Origin: Microbacterium aurantiacum
GTDB taxonomy: Bacteria > Actinomycetota > Actinomycetes > Actinomycetales > Microbacteriaceae
Length of the DNA: 64,000 nt
Direction: 5' to 3'
NCBI RefSeq assembly: GCF_021654035.1
Contig: NZ_JAJPDW010000001.1
Location: forward strand, 186,001-250,000
The notes under the pieces: generated by a model
The model's input: only the letters and a program-made list of their open reading frames with translations
What the model was told of the DNA's origin: nothing
Database searches by the model: none
Position numbers and translations under genes: made by a program
Shown: positions 40,927-49,627 of the stretch, piece after piece
Position numbering within the stretch: the first letter of the stretch is position 1
How the letters are laid out: each line of letters starts with the position of its first letter

Positions 40927-42960
40927 GTGACCTCCGCCCCCACCCTGCGCGCCCCCGCGCCGCGTCGTCCCGCTGACCGCGGGATCGGACCGCGCGCGCT
41001 GCGCCTGGCGGGCCCGGCGATCCTCGTCGTCTCGTCGCTGATCGTCCTCGTCTGGGCTCTGATCTACGGCGGTGCGGTGGCGCCGCTCGCGATCGGCGAC
41101 CCCGGGCCGTTCGTCCGCTGGAGCGTCCCCGTCGTCAAGCTCACGGTGAACCTCGCCGCCGCCGGGATGGTCGGCATCCTCGTCACCGCGCTGTTCACCC
41201 TCCGCGCCGGCGAGCGTCCGTTCGAGACGGCGCTGGATGCCGCATCCGTCTCCGCCGCGATGTTCACCGTCGCATCGGCGGCGACCGGATTCCTCACCTT
41301 CGTCGACGCCTTCAACCCGCAGGTGGGACCGGGACCGGAGTTCGGCGCGCAGCTCGGCCGCTACCTGGTCGAGACGGAGCTCGGCCGCACGTGGCTCATC
41401 ACGACGATCGCCGGTGCGGTGCTGACGATCCTCACGTTCGCCGTGCGCTCGTGGACACCGACGTTCTTCGTCGCGATCCTCGCGATGGCGACGCTCGTCC
41501 CGATGGGCACGCAGGGCCACTCGGGCGAGGAGGCCTTCCACCACGAGGCCATGACCGCGCTCATCCTGCACATCATCGGCGCCGCCATCTGGCTGGGCGG
41601 CCTGATCCTCATGGTGCTGGTCCGGCCGCTCCTGCCGAAGCCGCAGCTCGCGACGGTTCTGGCGCGGTACTCGAGCATCGCGCTGGCTGCCTTCGTCATC
41701 GTCGCGGTGTCGGGGACCGTGCGGGCGGCCATCGGCCTGCTCGACTGGGATGCACTGTTCTCGCCGTACGGCGCGATCCTCATGGTGAAGGTCGTCGCCC
41801 TCATCGCCCTCGGCGCCCTCGGCGCCTGGTACCGCACGCGGCTCATCGGGCGTCTCCGCGAGGAGGCGGCCTCCCGTGTCTTCTGGCTGCTGATCGCCTG
41901 CGAGCTCGCGCTCATGGGTGCGGCCAGCGGTGCCGCGGCGGCCCTGGCTCGGACGCCGACCCCGGGAGGTGCGCTCCTTCCCGCCGAGCTGAGCGCCGCC
42001 CAGATCCTGTCGGAATCGCCGCTTCCGCCCGAACTCACCCCCGAGCGCTGGATCACGGCGTGGAGCATCGACCTGCTCTGGGTGATGCTCGCCGGCTTCC
42101 TCGCGTTCTTCTACCTCGCCGGGGTCGTGCGGATGCGTCGTCGCGGCGACCGCTGGCCGATCCACCGCACGATCCTGTGGATGACGGGCCTCCTGCTGCT
42201 GGTCTGGGTCACCAACGGCTCGGTCAACGTCTACGGGCACTACCTGTTCAGCATGCACATGATCGCGCACATGCTGCTGAGCATGGCGATCCCCGTCCTC
42301 CTGGTCGTCGGCGCTCCGGTCACCCTCGCCGCGCGGGCGATCCGCAAGCGCGACGACGGCACGCGCGGCGGACGCGAGTGGATCCTGTGGGCCGTGCACT
42401 CACCGGTCGCCCGGGTCCTCACCAACCCCTTCGTCGCGGCGGGGCTGTTCATCGGGTCGCTGTGGGTCTTCTACTTCACCGACCTCTTCCGCTGGACCCT
42501 CTACGACCACCTCGGTCACGAGTGGATGGTCGCGCACTTCCTCCTGACCGGATACCTGTTCGCTCTGACCCTCGTCGGGGTCGACCCGGTGCCGTGGCGT
42601 CTGCCGTACGCCGGGCGGCTGCTGCTGCTCATCGGCGTCATGGCGATGCACGCCTTCTTCGGCATCGCGATCATGATGCAGACGGGCCTCATGGTCGCCG
42701 AATGGTACGGCTCGATGGGGCGCACCTGGGGTCCGACCCCGCTCGAGGATCAGTACATCGGCGGTGGTGTCGCCTGGTCGGTCGGCGAGATCCCCACCCT
42801 GATCCTCGCCGTGACGGTGGCGATCCAGTGGAGCCGCAGCGACGCGCGCGATCAGAAGCGCAGCGACCGGCACGCCGACCGCACCGGTGACGCGGAGCTC
42901 GAGGAGTACAACGCGCGGCTCGCGAAGATGGCCGAGCGCGACGCGCGCGCCGGTCTCTGA
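40927..42960 (+). CDS. CopD - CtaG (Caa3-type) fusion membrane protein
   Basis: A 677-residue protein with about 15 membrane helices. The N-terminal part (~1-340) resembles CopD copper-resistance proteins (GHSGEEAFHHEAMTALILH with conserved His, AAIWLGGLILMVL, LDWDALFSPYGAILMVKV). The C-terminal part (~360-640) is a Caa3_CtaG domain (YGHYLFSMHMIAHMLLSMAIPVLLV in parts, YDHLGHEWMVAHFLLTGYLF, PLEDQYIGGGVAWSVGEIPTL). Both domains have to do with copper handling or cytochrome oxidase assembly, and the fusion is common in actinobacteria. His/Met clusters would carry copper across the membrane. Confidence 0.88.
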   Translation: MTSAPTLRAPAPRRPADRGIGPRALRLAGPAILVVSSLIVLVWALIYGGAVAPLAIGDPGPFVRWSVPVVKLTVNLAAAGMVGILVTALFTLRAGERPFETALDAASVSAAMFTVASAATGFLTFVDAFNPQVGPGPEFGAQLGRYLVETELGRTWLITTIAGAVLTILTFAVRSWTPTFFVAILAMATLVPMGTQGHSGEEAFHHEAMTALILHIIGAAIWLGGLILMVLVRPLLPKPQLATVLARYSSIALAAFVIVAVSGTVRAAIGLLDWDALFSPYGAILMVKVVALIALGALGAWYRTRLIGRLREEAASRVFWLLIACELALMGAASGAAAALARTPTPGGALLPAELSAAQILSESPLPPELTPERWITAWSIDLLWVMLAGFLAFFYLAGVVRMRRRGDRWPIHRTILWMTGLLLLVWVTNGSVNVYGHYLFSMHMIAHMLLSMAIPVLLVVGAPVTLAARAIRKRDDGTRGGREWILWAVHSPVARVLTNPFVAAGLFIGSLWVFYFTDLFRWTLYDHLGHEWMVAHFLLTGYLFALTLVGVDPVPWRLPYAGRLLLLIGVMAMHAFFGIAIMMQTGLMVAEWYGSMGRTWGPTPLEDQYIGGGVAWSVGEIPTLILAVTVAIQWSRSDARDQKRSDRHADRTGDAELEEYNARLAKMAERDARAGL

Positions 42961-42987
42961 CAGCGGTCGGTCCGGAGCGGATGCCGC

Positions 42988-44052
42988 TCAGTCAGGCGCG
43001 CGGACGACGATCGTCGCGGTCCCGTCGGGGAGCACGGTGATGTCACCGGCGACGGGGAAGCGGACCTCCTCGCTGAGCGGCGAGATGACACCGTCGAAGA
43101 GGGACTGCACCTCGACGTCCAGACGCGCCGCCGCCTCGGCGGGAACGATCCGCCAGCCGGCGCCGTCGGGCTGGAGGCGCACCTCCGGCTGCTGGACGAT
43201 CTCCCACGTCGGCAGCGACACGATGCGGTCCTGCAGGACGTACCCGAACGGGCATCCGGTGGGCTGGAGCACCTGCTGACCGGCGCAGCCGGTGAGGAAC
43301 TCGTCCACGCGCTCCTGCACCACCGCGACGAACTCCTCGGTCGCGGTGGCCTGCAGCTCCACCGGGATCTCGTGGAACGGGATGTCCGAGAGCACCGCGA
43401 TCCCGGGGGTGGCCGCGATCGCGGTGTCAACCGAGACCGAGTAGACCCCGGGCGAGAAGACGAGCAGGGGGAGCGGAGCGAGGGGATCGGCATCCGCTCC
43501 GTCGGGGGAGACCTGGCGCTTGTCGATGCGGAAGCCGTTGACGTCGAAGCTCATCGACCCCTTCACCGTCAGCTCCATCACCGCGAGCGGGCTGGTCGCG
43601 AAGCGCCACGTCGGCGCGAGGCCGACGGTGCCCTCGCGCTCCACGTCGAAGGTGGTCGAGCCGGGATACGCTCCGGCGCGGTACTCGGCGGTGACGCGCA
43701 GGCGTCCGTCATCGAGCTGCTCCTCCGAGACCACGGAGATGTCGGTGAGCGACGCCAGGGCCGCGGAGCGCAGAAGCGCCTCGTCGGAGGTCACCGGGAG
43801 ACCGGCCGCCTCGAGCTCGAGGGCGTCCACGGAGACACCGGGGATCTGCAGCGCGTCGGCCGCCCGCCCGTCGGCGAGGAGACCGAGGTAGCGCTCCACG
43901 AACGCGGACGGGCTGTAGAGGGCGCGTTCCAGTGCCGCCCACCCCGCGAACGCCGCACCGACGACCACGGCGAGTCCCACGCCGATGACGGTCAATTCGA
44001 GACCGAGGCGCGGTCGACGACGCACCCGCTCGCCTCGTTCGCTCTGGTCCAC
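42988..44052 (-). CDS. Single-pass membrane protein with large extracytoplasmic domain, hypothetical
   Basis: A 354-residue protein: an Arg-rich cytosolic start, one helix (~residues 20-42, LTVIGVGLAVVVGAAFAGWA) and an extracytoplasmic part rich in beta strands with two cysteines close together (TGCAGQQVLQPTGCPFGY, ~residues 265-282) that may form a disulfide. SPSAFVERYLGLLADGRAADAL near the helix resembles DUF4878-like NTF2-type openings. No enzymatic motif is seen. GTG start; TAGACT lies 6 nt before it. Divergent from the Pif1-like helicase with only 48 nt between starts. Confidence 0.62.
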   Translation of the reverse strand: MDQSERGERVRRRPRLGLELTVIGVGLAVVVGAAFAGWAALERALYSPSAFVERYLGLLADGRAADALQIPGVSVDALELEAAGLPVTSDEALLRSAALASLTDISVVSEEQLDDGRLRVTAEYRAGAYPGSTTFDVEREGTVGLAPTWRFATSPLAVMELTVKGSMSFDVNGFRIDKRQVSPDGADADPLAPLPLLVFSPGVYSVSVDTAIAATPGIAVLSDIPFHEIPVELQATATEEFVAVVQERVDEFLTGCAGQQVLQPTGCPFGYVLQDRIVSLPTWEIVQQPEVRLQPDGAGWRIVPAEAAARLDVEVQSLFDGVISPLSEEVRFPVAGDITVLPDGTATIVVRAPD

Positions 44053-44058
44053 GAGTCC

Positions 44059-44064
44059 AGTCTA
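44059..44064 (-). promoter_or_regulatory. -10 box (TAGACT) of a leaderless promoter, minus strand
   Basis: Ends 6 nt before the GTG of the hypothetical membrane protein; faces the opposite promoter of the helicase gene 24 nt away. Confidence 0.5.
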
Positions 44065-44088
44065 GGAAGACCGCGCCCCTCCGCTCGT

Positions 44089-44094
44089 TAGCAT
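44089..44094 (+). promoter_or_regulatory. -10 box (TAGCAT) of a leaderless promoter for the Pif1-like helicase
   Basis: Ends 6 nt before the GTG. Its -35 region must overlap the divergent promoter. Confidence 0.5.
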
Positions 44095-44100
44095 GAGTCG

Positions 44101-45474
44101 GTGACCACGCCCGCCCTCTCCGCCGAGCAGGAGGCGCTGTTCCGTCTGATCGAGGACACGCGGGAGCACGTCTTCGTCACCGGCCGCGCCGGAACGGGCA
44201 AATCCACCCTCCTCCAGCACCTGGCGTGGAACACCTCCAAGCAGATCGCGATCTGCGCGCCGACGGGAGTGGCGGCGCTGAACGTCGAGGGCCAGACGAT
44301 CCATTCGCTGTTCCGTCTGCCGATCGGTCTGATCGCGGGGAGCCCGATCGACCAGACCGATCCGACGCGACGCATCCTCAACGCGATCGACACCCTCGTG
44401 ATCGACGAGATATCGATGGTCAACGCCGACCTCATGGACGCGATCGACCGGTCGCTCCGTCAGGCGCGCGGGCGCCGGGCCGAGCCCTTCGGCGGCGTGC
44501 AGATCGTCATGTTCGGCGACCCGTACCAGCTCGCGCCGGTGCCGCCGCGCGGCGACGAGATGCGGTACGTCCGCGATCACTACCGCTCGTTCTGGTTCTT
44601 CGACGCGCGGGTCTGGGTGGGGGAGCGCGCGGCCGACGGCATCCTCGACATCGGGTCCCACGGCGCGGCGCTGCACGTGCGGGAGCTCGTCGACATCCAC
44701 CGGCAGAGCGATCCGGCGTTCAAGGCGATGCTCAACGCGGTGCGGTACGGCCGGGTCACGGCCGACATCGCGCAGATCCTGAACGACACCGGTGCCCGCA
44801 CGCCCCCGGACCCCGCCGACGGCGAGCACCCCATCATCACGCTCGCCACCCGCAACGACATCGTGAACCAGATCAACCGGCGTCATCTCACCGAGCTCGT
44901 CGGGCGCGAGCAGACCGCGATGGCCGACATCTCGGGCGACTTCGGGCGGGGAGATGCCGCCTATCCGGCCGACGTCGAGCTGAAGCTCAAGGTCGGGGCG
45001 CAGGTGATGTTCCTCCGCAACGACACCCAGGGGTTCGGCGGAGAGCCGCCGCGCTGGGTCAACGGCACGATCGGGACCGTCACTCGGATCGCCGGCGAGT
45101 CGGTGCGGGTGGAGGTCGAGGGCGAGGAGTTCGACGTGGAGCCGGCGGTGTGGGAGAGGTTCCGCTACGCCTACGACCCCGGGTCGAAGTCGCTCTCGCG
45201 CGAAATCGTGGCGGAGTTCACCCAGTTCCCGCTGCGCCTGGCGTGGGCGGTGACGATCCACAAGTCGCAGGGCAAGACGTACGAGCGGGCCGTGATCGAC
45301 CTCGGCTCGGGGGCCTTCGCGCCCGGTCAGACCTACGTCGCGCTGTCGCGGCTGACGTCGCTCGACGGACTGTACCTGTCGCGCCCGCTGCGTCCGAGCG
45401 ACATCCGCGTCGACCCGGACGTCGCGCGGTGGATGGCCGAGGCGCGTTCCCGTGCGGCGGCCGAGCGGGGCTGA
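44101..45474 (+). CDS. Pif1/RecD-like superfamily 1B helicase
   Basis: A 457-residue ATP-dependent helicase. Motif I is VTGRAGTGKSTLLQHL; Ia CAPTGVAALNVEGQTIHSLF (start shown); II LVIDEISMV; III VMFGDPYQLAPV; and the C-terminal motifs include KVGAQVMFLRND, WVNGTIGTV, AWAVTIHKSQGKTY and QTYVALSRLTSLDGLYLS. This order is typical of Pif1-type 5'-3' DNA helicases, which work in replication-fork or G-quadruplex processing. The short length means few accessory domains. Confidence 0.9.
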   Translation: MTTPALSAEQEALFRLIEDTREHVFVTGRAGTGKSTLLQHLAWNTSKQIAICAPTGVAALNVEGQTIHSLFRLPIGLIAGSPIDQTDPTRRILNAIDTLVIDEISMVNADLMDAIDRSLRQARGRRAEPFGGVQIVMFGDPYQLAPVPPRGDEMRYVRDHYRSFWFFDARVWVGERAADGILDIGSHGAALHVRELVDIHRQSDPAFKAMLNAVRYGRVTADIAQILNDTGARTPPDPADGEHPIITLATRNDIVNQINRRHLTELVGREQTAMADISGDFGRGDAAYPADVELKLKVGAQVMFLRNDTQGFGGEPPRWVNGTIGTVTRIAGESVRVEVEGEEFDVEPAVWERFRYAYDPGSKSLSREIVAEFTQFPLRLAWAVTIHKSQGKTYERAVIDLGSGAFAPGQTYVALSRLTSLDGLYLSRPLRPSDIRVDPDVARWMAEARSRAAAERG

Positions 45475-45505
45475 GTGTTCCGGACGGGCGGAACCAAGAC
45501 GGACC

Positions 45506-46159
45506 TCAGGCGACGGGGACGGCCTTCGCTGCGGCGAGATCGTCGAACAGCTCGGTGTTGAACTGATACGCCAGCAGCACCTCGTCGATCACCCGGGCCT
45601 GCTCGTCGGCGTCCCAGGGGGCGGCATCCAACTGCTCGCGATAGACCTCCTTGAAGGCCTTCGGGTCGGCGATGTCGTCGAAGACGTAGAAGCCGATGCC
45701 GTTGGTGTCGAAGCCGAAGCGGCGCGCCATGAGGCGGCCGATGAACTGACCGCCCGAGAGGTCGCCGAGGTAGCGCGTGTAGTGGTGCGCGACGAAGCCG
45801 CCCGGCCATGTCGTCCCGACCTGGGCGATGCGCTCGACGTACCGCTGGGTGGTGGGCAGCGGGGTGATCCGATCGCGCCACTGCGGACCCAGCAGGAAGG
45901 ACAGGTCCGCTTCGAGGGCGGGCAGGCGGGTGAGCTTGTCGGAGATGAAGGGGGCGGCGATGGGGTTCTCGCGCATGCGGTCGGCGGCCGCCTCGAGCGC
46001 GTCGTAGATGAACCAGTGCTGTGCGACGAGAGCGACGTAGTCGTCGCGGGTGCCTTCGCCCTTCATCAGGTCGGCCATGAAGCCGGCCTGCTCGCTCGTG
46101 GAGTGCGCACCGCTGGAGCGCTCGCGCAGGGCGGCGGAGAACGGAGTCGGGTCGCTCAT
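45506..46159 (-). CDS. Heme oxygenase (biliverdin-producing type)
   Basis: A 217-residue all-helical enzyme like HmuO of Corynebacterium. The proximal heme ligand is H19 in SSGAHSTSEQAGFM; the distal helix is HYTRYLGDLSGGQFIGRLMARRFG with the conserved Gly-rich kink. It opens heme to biliverdin, iron and CO, so it recovers iron from heme. The ATG is preceded by TAGGAT at 6 nt and by a DtxR/IdeR-like box just upstream, so iron repression is expected. No heme transporter is adjacent. Confidence 0.93.
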   Translation of the reverse strand: MSDPTPFSAALRERSSGAHSTSEQAGFMADLMKGEGTRDDYVALVAQHWFIYDALEAAADRMRENPIAAPFISDKLTRLPALEADLSFLLGPQWRDRITPLPTTQRYVERIAQVGTTWPGGFVAHHYTRYLGDLSGGQFIGRLMARRFGFDTNGIGFYVFDDIADPKAFKEVYREQLDAAPWDADEQARVIDEVLLAYQFNTELFDDLAAAKAVPVA

Positions 46160-46165
46160 GCGCCC

Positions 46166-46171
46166 ATCCTA
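46166..46171 (-). promoter_or_regulatory. -10 box (TAGGAT) of a leaderless promoter for heme oxygenase
   Basis: Ends 6 nt before the ATG on the minus strand; the iron box starts 5 nt further upstream. Confidence 0.55.
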
Positions 46172-46176
46172 GCGAC

Positions 46177-46195
46177 TTAGGGTCGCCTTACCCAG
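46177..46195. promoter_or_regulatory. DtxR/IdeR-type iron box
   Basis: The 19 bp starting TTAGGGTCGCCTTACC agree with the IdeR consensus TTAGGTTAGGCTAACCTAA at 13 positions by my alignment. It lies between -10 and -35 of the heme oxygenase promoter, a repressing position. Confidence 0.65.
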
Positions 46196-46269
46196 GGGTG
46201 TCCGCCCGTCCTCCGATACCCGCCGCGCCCGGGACGGTCAAGCGGCTTCTCCTCGGCGACGCCGGCCGG

Positions 46270-46275
46270 TAGCGT
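46270..46275 (+). promoter_or_regulatory. Candidate -10 box (TAGCGT) of the second GH13 gene
   Basis: Lies 42 nt before the GTG, with GGGAGA in the leader. Confidence 0.35.
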
Positions 46276-46317
46276 CGCTGTCACCCGCGCCGGACGAGCC
46301 GGGAGAACGGATGCCGG

Positions 46318-48654
46318 GTGGACGAGCAGGCCGCACACGAAACGACCGCGCACGAGATGACCGCCCACGCGCCGGGCGAGCAGGAGCCGATCGAACACGA
46401 TCCGGCGGAGATCAGCTACGACGAACAGCGCTACCCCGCACGTCCGCGCCGGCTGCGTCCGCGCGATCAGATGCGCGGCGGGAGCCTGCGCCGTTTCGCC
46501 TCCGACCCGCGGACGGCCAACGGGACCAACCCGGCGTACGTCGAATGGCTCGTGCGGCAGTCGATGCTGAAGGATGCCGACGTCCTCGGCCGACAGCTGT
46601 CGGGTCAGCCGTCGATGTGGCGGAACCCCTACGCGCGCCCTGATGCGCGCCGGGCGATCGAGACGACGGACGTCTGGTTCACCGCGTATCCGATCTCGCT
46701 CATCACGCGGCCGGGGGAATCGTTCCTGCAGGCGCTGGGTGAGGACGCGCTGTGGCGGACCTTCGAGCGGATCGGGATCACCGGCATCCACACCGGTCCG
46801 GTCAAGCGCGCCGGCGGCATCACCGATTGGCAGCAGACGCCGAGCGTCGACGGGCACTTCGACCGGATCAGCACGCAGATCGATCCGGAGTTCGGTGACG
46901 AGGCGGCCTTCCGTCGCCTCGCCGACGTCGCCGAGTCCCACGGCGGAAGCGTCATCGACGACATCGTCCCGGGGCACACCGGGAAGGGCGCCGACTTCCG
47001 TCTCGCCGAGATGGCCTACAAGGACTACCCGGGGATCTACCACATGGTGGAGATCCAGCCCGAGGACTGGAACCTCCTCCCCGACGTGCCCGAGGGACGC
47101 GACTCGGTCAACCTCGACGCCGATCGCGAGCGCGAACTGAGCGCGCGCGGCTACATCATCGGCGAGCTGCAGCGGGTCATCTTCTACACGCCGGGCGTGA
47201 AGGAGACCAACTGGAGCGCGACGGCGCCCGTCACCGGCACCGACGGGGTCGAGCGGCGCTGGGTGTACCTGCACTACTTCAAGGAGGGGCAGCCCTCCAT
47301 CAACTGGCTCGACCCCACGTTCGCAGGCATGCGCCTGGTGATCGGCGACGCGCTCCACTCGCTCGGCGACCTCGGCACGAGCGCGCTGCGGCTCGACGCC
47401 AACGGATTCCTCGGTGTGGAGAAGAGCGCGGAAGGACTCCCGGCGTGGTCGGAGGGGCATCCGCTCTCCCAGGCGGCGAACCACATCATCGCCGGAATGG
47501 TCCGGAAGGTCGGGGGCTTCACCTTCCAGGAGCTCAACCTCACGATGGAGGACATCCGCGACACCGCGGCGGTCGGCGCCGACCTGTCGTACGACTTCGT
47601 GACGCGGCCGGCGTACCACCACGCCCTCGCCACCGCCGACACCGAGTTCCTCCGCCTCGCGCTGATGACCTCGTTAGAGACCGGGGTCGAGCCCGCGCAA
47701 CTCGTGCACGGGATGCAGAACCACGACGAGCTGACCTACGAGCTCGTCCACTGGGCGACCACGCACCGCGATGACGTCTACCCCTTCCGTCACGGTGAGA
47801 TCTCGGGGCACGACCTCGCCGCGCTCATCCGCGCCGAGCTCACCGAGGTGCTCACGGTCGCCGCCGACTACAACCTCCCGTTCACGCAGAACGGGATCGC
47901 CTGCACGACGGCCTCGCTCATCGCCGCGACGCAGGGGAAGCCCCGGCTGGAGGACATCACGGATGCCGATGTGCCCGGCATCCGTGACGCCCACCTGCTG
48001 CTGGCGAAGTACAACGCATGGCAGCCGGGCGTCTTCGCGCTGTCGGGCTGGGACCTCACGGGCGCCCTCACGCTGCCCGCGGACGACGTGCGCTCGCTCA
48101 TCGCCTCGGGCGACACACGTTGGATCGAGCGCGGCGCGCACGACCTGCTCGACGTCGCGCCGGAGGCGACGCGCTCGGCGGCCGGCATGCCGCGCGCGCG
48201 GTCGCTGTACGGGCCGCTCCCGACGCAGCTGAAGGATCCGGCATCGTTCGCGAGCGGGCTCCGGTCGCTGCTGCGCGTGCGTCGGGAGCACGGGATCGCC
48301 ACGGCGTCGCAGATCGATGTGCCGTCGGTCGGGCATCCGAGCATGCTCGTGCTCGTGCATCGCCTCGACGGCGGGGATCGGCGGATCGAGGACGCGCCGC
48401 TCCAGCTGACGGTGCTGAACTTCTCGGCTGAGCGCATCGACGCCACGGTCCGGTCGGAGTGCCTCGTGCCGCGGAGCGGTGTGACGGATGCCGAGACCGG
48501 TGAGGCCGTCGCCCGGGTGGACGATCTGCAGAGCTTCCCGCTGCACCTCGGTCCCTACCAGGGGCGCTTCTTCCTGCTGACCGATCCCGATCCCGAGGAC
48601 GACGCTCACCCCGTCACCCGCACGATGCCGATCATCGCCCGGACGGCGGGGTGA
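46318..48654 (+). CDS. GH13-family enzyme, trehalose-synthase-like or amylase-like, long form
   Basis: A 778-residue enzyme with an N-terminal extension of about 115 residues (His/Glu-rich at first), a GH13 barrel and a C-terminal beta domain (~690-770). Catalytic residues by motif: nucleophile D360 in LRLDANGF, acid/base E405 in FQELNLT, and D470 in QNHDELTY. The barrel is unusual: the usual region I DxVxNH is replaced by [17 protein letters not shown], and substrate loops differ from the first GH13 enzyme at 11.3 kb. It may rearrange maltose and trehalose; the activity is not certain. GTG start; an ATG at 46311 is out of frame. Confidence 0.78.
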   Translation: MDEQAAHETTAHEMTAHAPGEQEPIEHDPAEISYDEQRYPARPRRLRPRDQMRGGSLRRFASDPRTANGTNPAYVEWLVRQSMLKDADVLGRQLSGQPSMWRNPYARPDARRAIETTDVWFTAYPISLITRPGESFLQALGEDALWRTFERIGITGIHTGPVKRAGGITDWQQTPSVDGHFDRISTQIDPEFGDEAAFRRLADVAESHGGSVIDDIVPGHTGKGADFRLAEMAYKDYPGIYHMVEIQPEDWNLLPDVPEGRDSVNLDADRERELSARGYIIGELQRVIFYTPGVKETNWSATAPVTGTDGVERRWVYLHYFKEGQPSINWLDPTFAGMRLVIGDALHSLGDLGTSALRLDANGFLGVEKSAEGLPAWSEGHPLSQAANHIIAGMVRKVGGFTFQELNLTMEDIRDTAAVGADLSYDFVTRPAYHHALATADTEFLRLALMTSLETGVEPAQLVHGMQNHDELTYELVHWATTHRDDVYPFRHGEISGHDLAALIRAELTEVLTVAADYNLPFTQNGIACTTASLIAATQGKPRLEDITDADVPGIRDAHLLLAKYNAWQPGVFALSGWDLTGALTLPADDVRSLIASGDTRWIERGAHDLLDVAPEATRSAAGMPRARSLYGPLPTQLKDPASFASGLRSLLRVRREHGIATASQIDVPSVGHPSMLVLVHRLDGGDRRIEDAPLQLTVLNFSAERIDATVRSECLVPRSGVTDAETGEAVARVDDLQSFPLHLGPYQGRFFLLTDPDPEDDAHPVTRTMPIIARTAG

Positions 48655-49226
48655 GCCCGGGCGGAACGCTGCCGTTCGGCATCCGGACCGAACGGCTGGT
48701 TCTGGACCAGCCCCTGCCCGGTGACGTCGACGACATCCCGCGGTACTGCGTCGATCCGCTGTTCGAGGAGTACCTGTCGATCCCGTGGCCCTACCGGCGC
48801 GAGCATGCGGTCGGGTTCGTCGCGGAGTTCGTGCCGAAGGGGTGGCTGCGCGGCGAAGAGTGGACGTGGGCGATCCGCGAGTCCGCCGGCGGACCGCTGC
48901 TCGGAGTGATCGGGGTGCGGATGCCGAGCGGCATGGTCGGATTCTGGCTGGGCGCCCCGCACCGCGGGCGCCGCATCCTTCCCGAGGCCCTTTCCGCCGT
49001 GATCGACGAGGTGTTCGCCCGCACGGATCTCGAGCGGATGCGGTGGGAGTGCGTCGTCGGCAACGCCCCGTCGATGCGCGTGGCCGCCAAAGCGGGGTTC
49101 CGCTACACGGGTGAGCAGGACGGCATGATCCGCGCACGCGACGGATCGGTCACGCGCGCGTGGACCGCGGAGCTCCTCCGCGGATCGGACCGGACCGAGC
49201 AGCCCGGGTGGCCTTCCGCCGGGTGA
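48651..49226 (+). CDS. GNAT-family N-acetyltransferase
   Basis: A 191-residue RimJ/RimL-type acetyltransferase. It starts with [17 protein letters not shown], has the acetyl-CoA segment [27 protein letters not shown] and ends in the strand [19 protein letters not shown], all typical of the family that modifies protein N-termini or small amines. GTG overlaps the stop of the GH13 gene (GTGA), suggesting co-translation, though a functional link is not obvious. Confidence 0.85.
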   Translation: MSPGGTLPFGIRTERLVLDQPLPGDVDDIPRYCVDPLFEEYLSIPWPYRREHAVGFVAEFVPKGWLRGEEWTWAIRESAGGPLLGVIGVRMPSGMVGFWLGAPHRGRRILPEALSAVIDEVFARTDLERMRWECVVGNAPSMRVAAKAGFRYTGEQDGMIRARDGSVTRAWTAELLRGSDRTEQPGWPSAG

Positions 49227-49238
49227 CGGGCGACCGGC

Positions 49239-49562
49239 TCAGTCGTGCGGGCGCGGCTCGATGCCGAGGCGCCGGCAGGACTCGTCGTAGAGGGCCACGA
49301 TCTCGCGGCGGAGGTGCGGGCGCTCGGTGATCGGGGCGCCGGGCCAGGCGACGGCGACCTCGATCTCGCGGCCGCCGACGAGCGTCGCGACCCACGTGCC
49401 GGTATCGCCGTCGAGGTCGGTCATGACGGCTCCGACGATGTCGGCGGGTTCCACATCCGAGGGCGCGTGGGCTCGCGTGATGAGAAGATTGTCTTCCGCG
49501 TGGTCGCCGTTCATGTGGCCGAGAACGCCCGCTCGTGCGGCGTCGTCGAAGCGATGGCTCAT
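49239..49562 (-). CDS. DUF2470 protein
   Basis: A 107-residue protein with the HMNGDHAEDNLLI motif near the N-terminus, diagnostic of DUF2470. That domain forms the C-terminal part of HugZ-type heme oxygenases and occurs in heme-related pyridoxamine-oxidase-fold proteins; here it stands alone. The heme oxygenase gene lies 3 kb upstream on the same strand. ATG with TATGGT 6 nt before it. A role in heme handling is inferred only from family. Confidence 0.82.
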   Translation of the reverse strand: MSHRFDDAARAGVLGHMNGDHAEDNLLITRAHAPSDVEPADIVGAVMTDLDGDTGTWVATLVGGREIEVAVAWPGAPITERPHLRREIVALYDESCRRLGIEPRPHD

Positions 49563-49568
49563 CCCTCA

Positions 49569-49574
49569 ACCATA
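49569..49574 (-). promoter_or_regulatory. -10 box (TATGGT) of a leaderless promoter for the DUF2470 gene
   Basis: Ends 6 nt before the ATG on the minus strand. Confidence 0.45.
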
Positions 49575-49627
49575 GGGATCACGGGCGGGTGTGTTTGAAT
49601 GCAAGTCACGATCAGCTGGGGGTGAGG

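Noticed and set aside
46311..46643. ATG at 46311 as start of the second GH13 gene
   Set aside because: It opens a different frame that ends after 110 codons; the GH13 frame starts at the GTG seven bases later.
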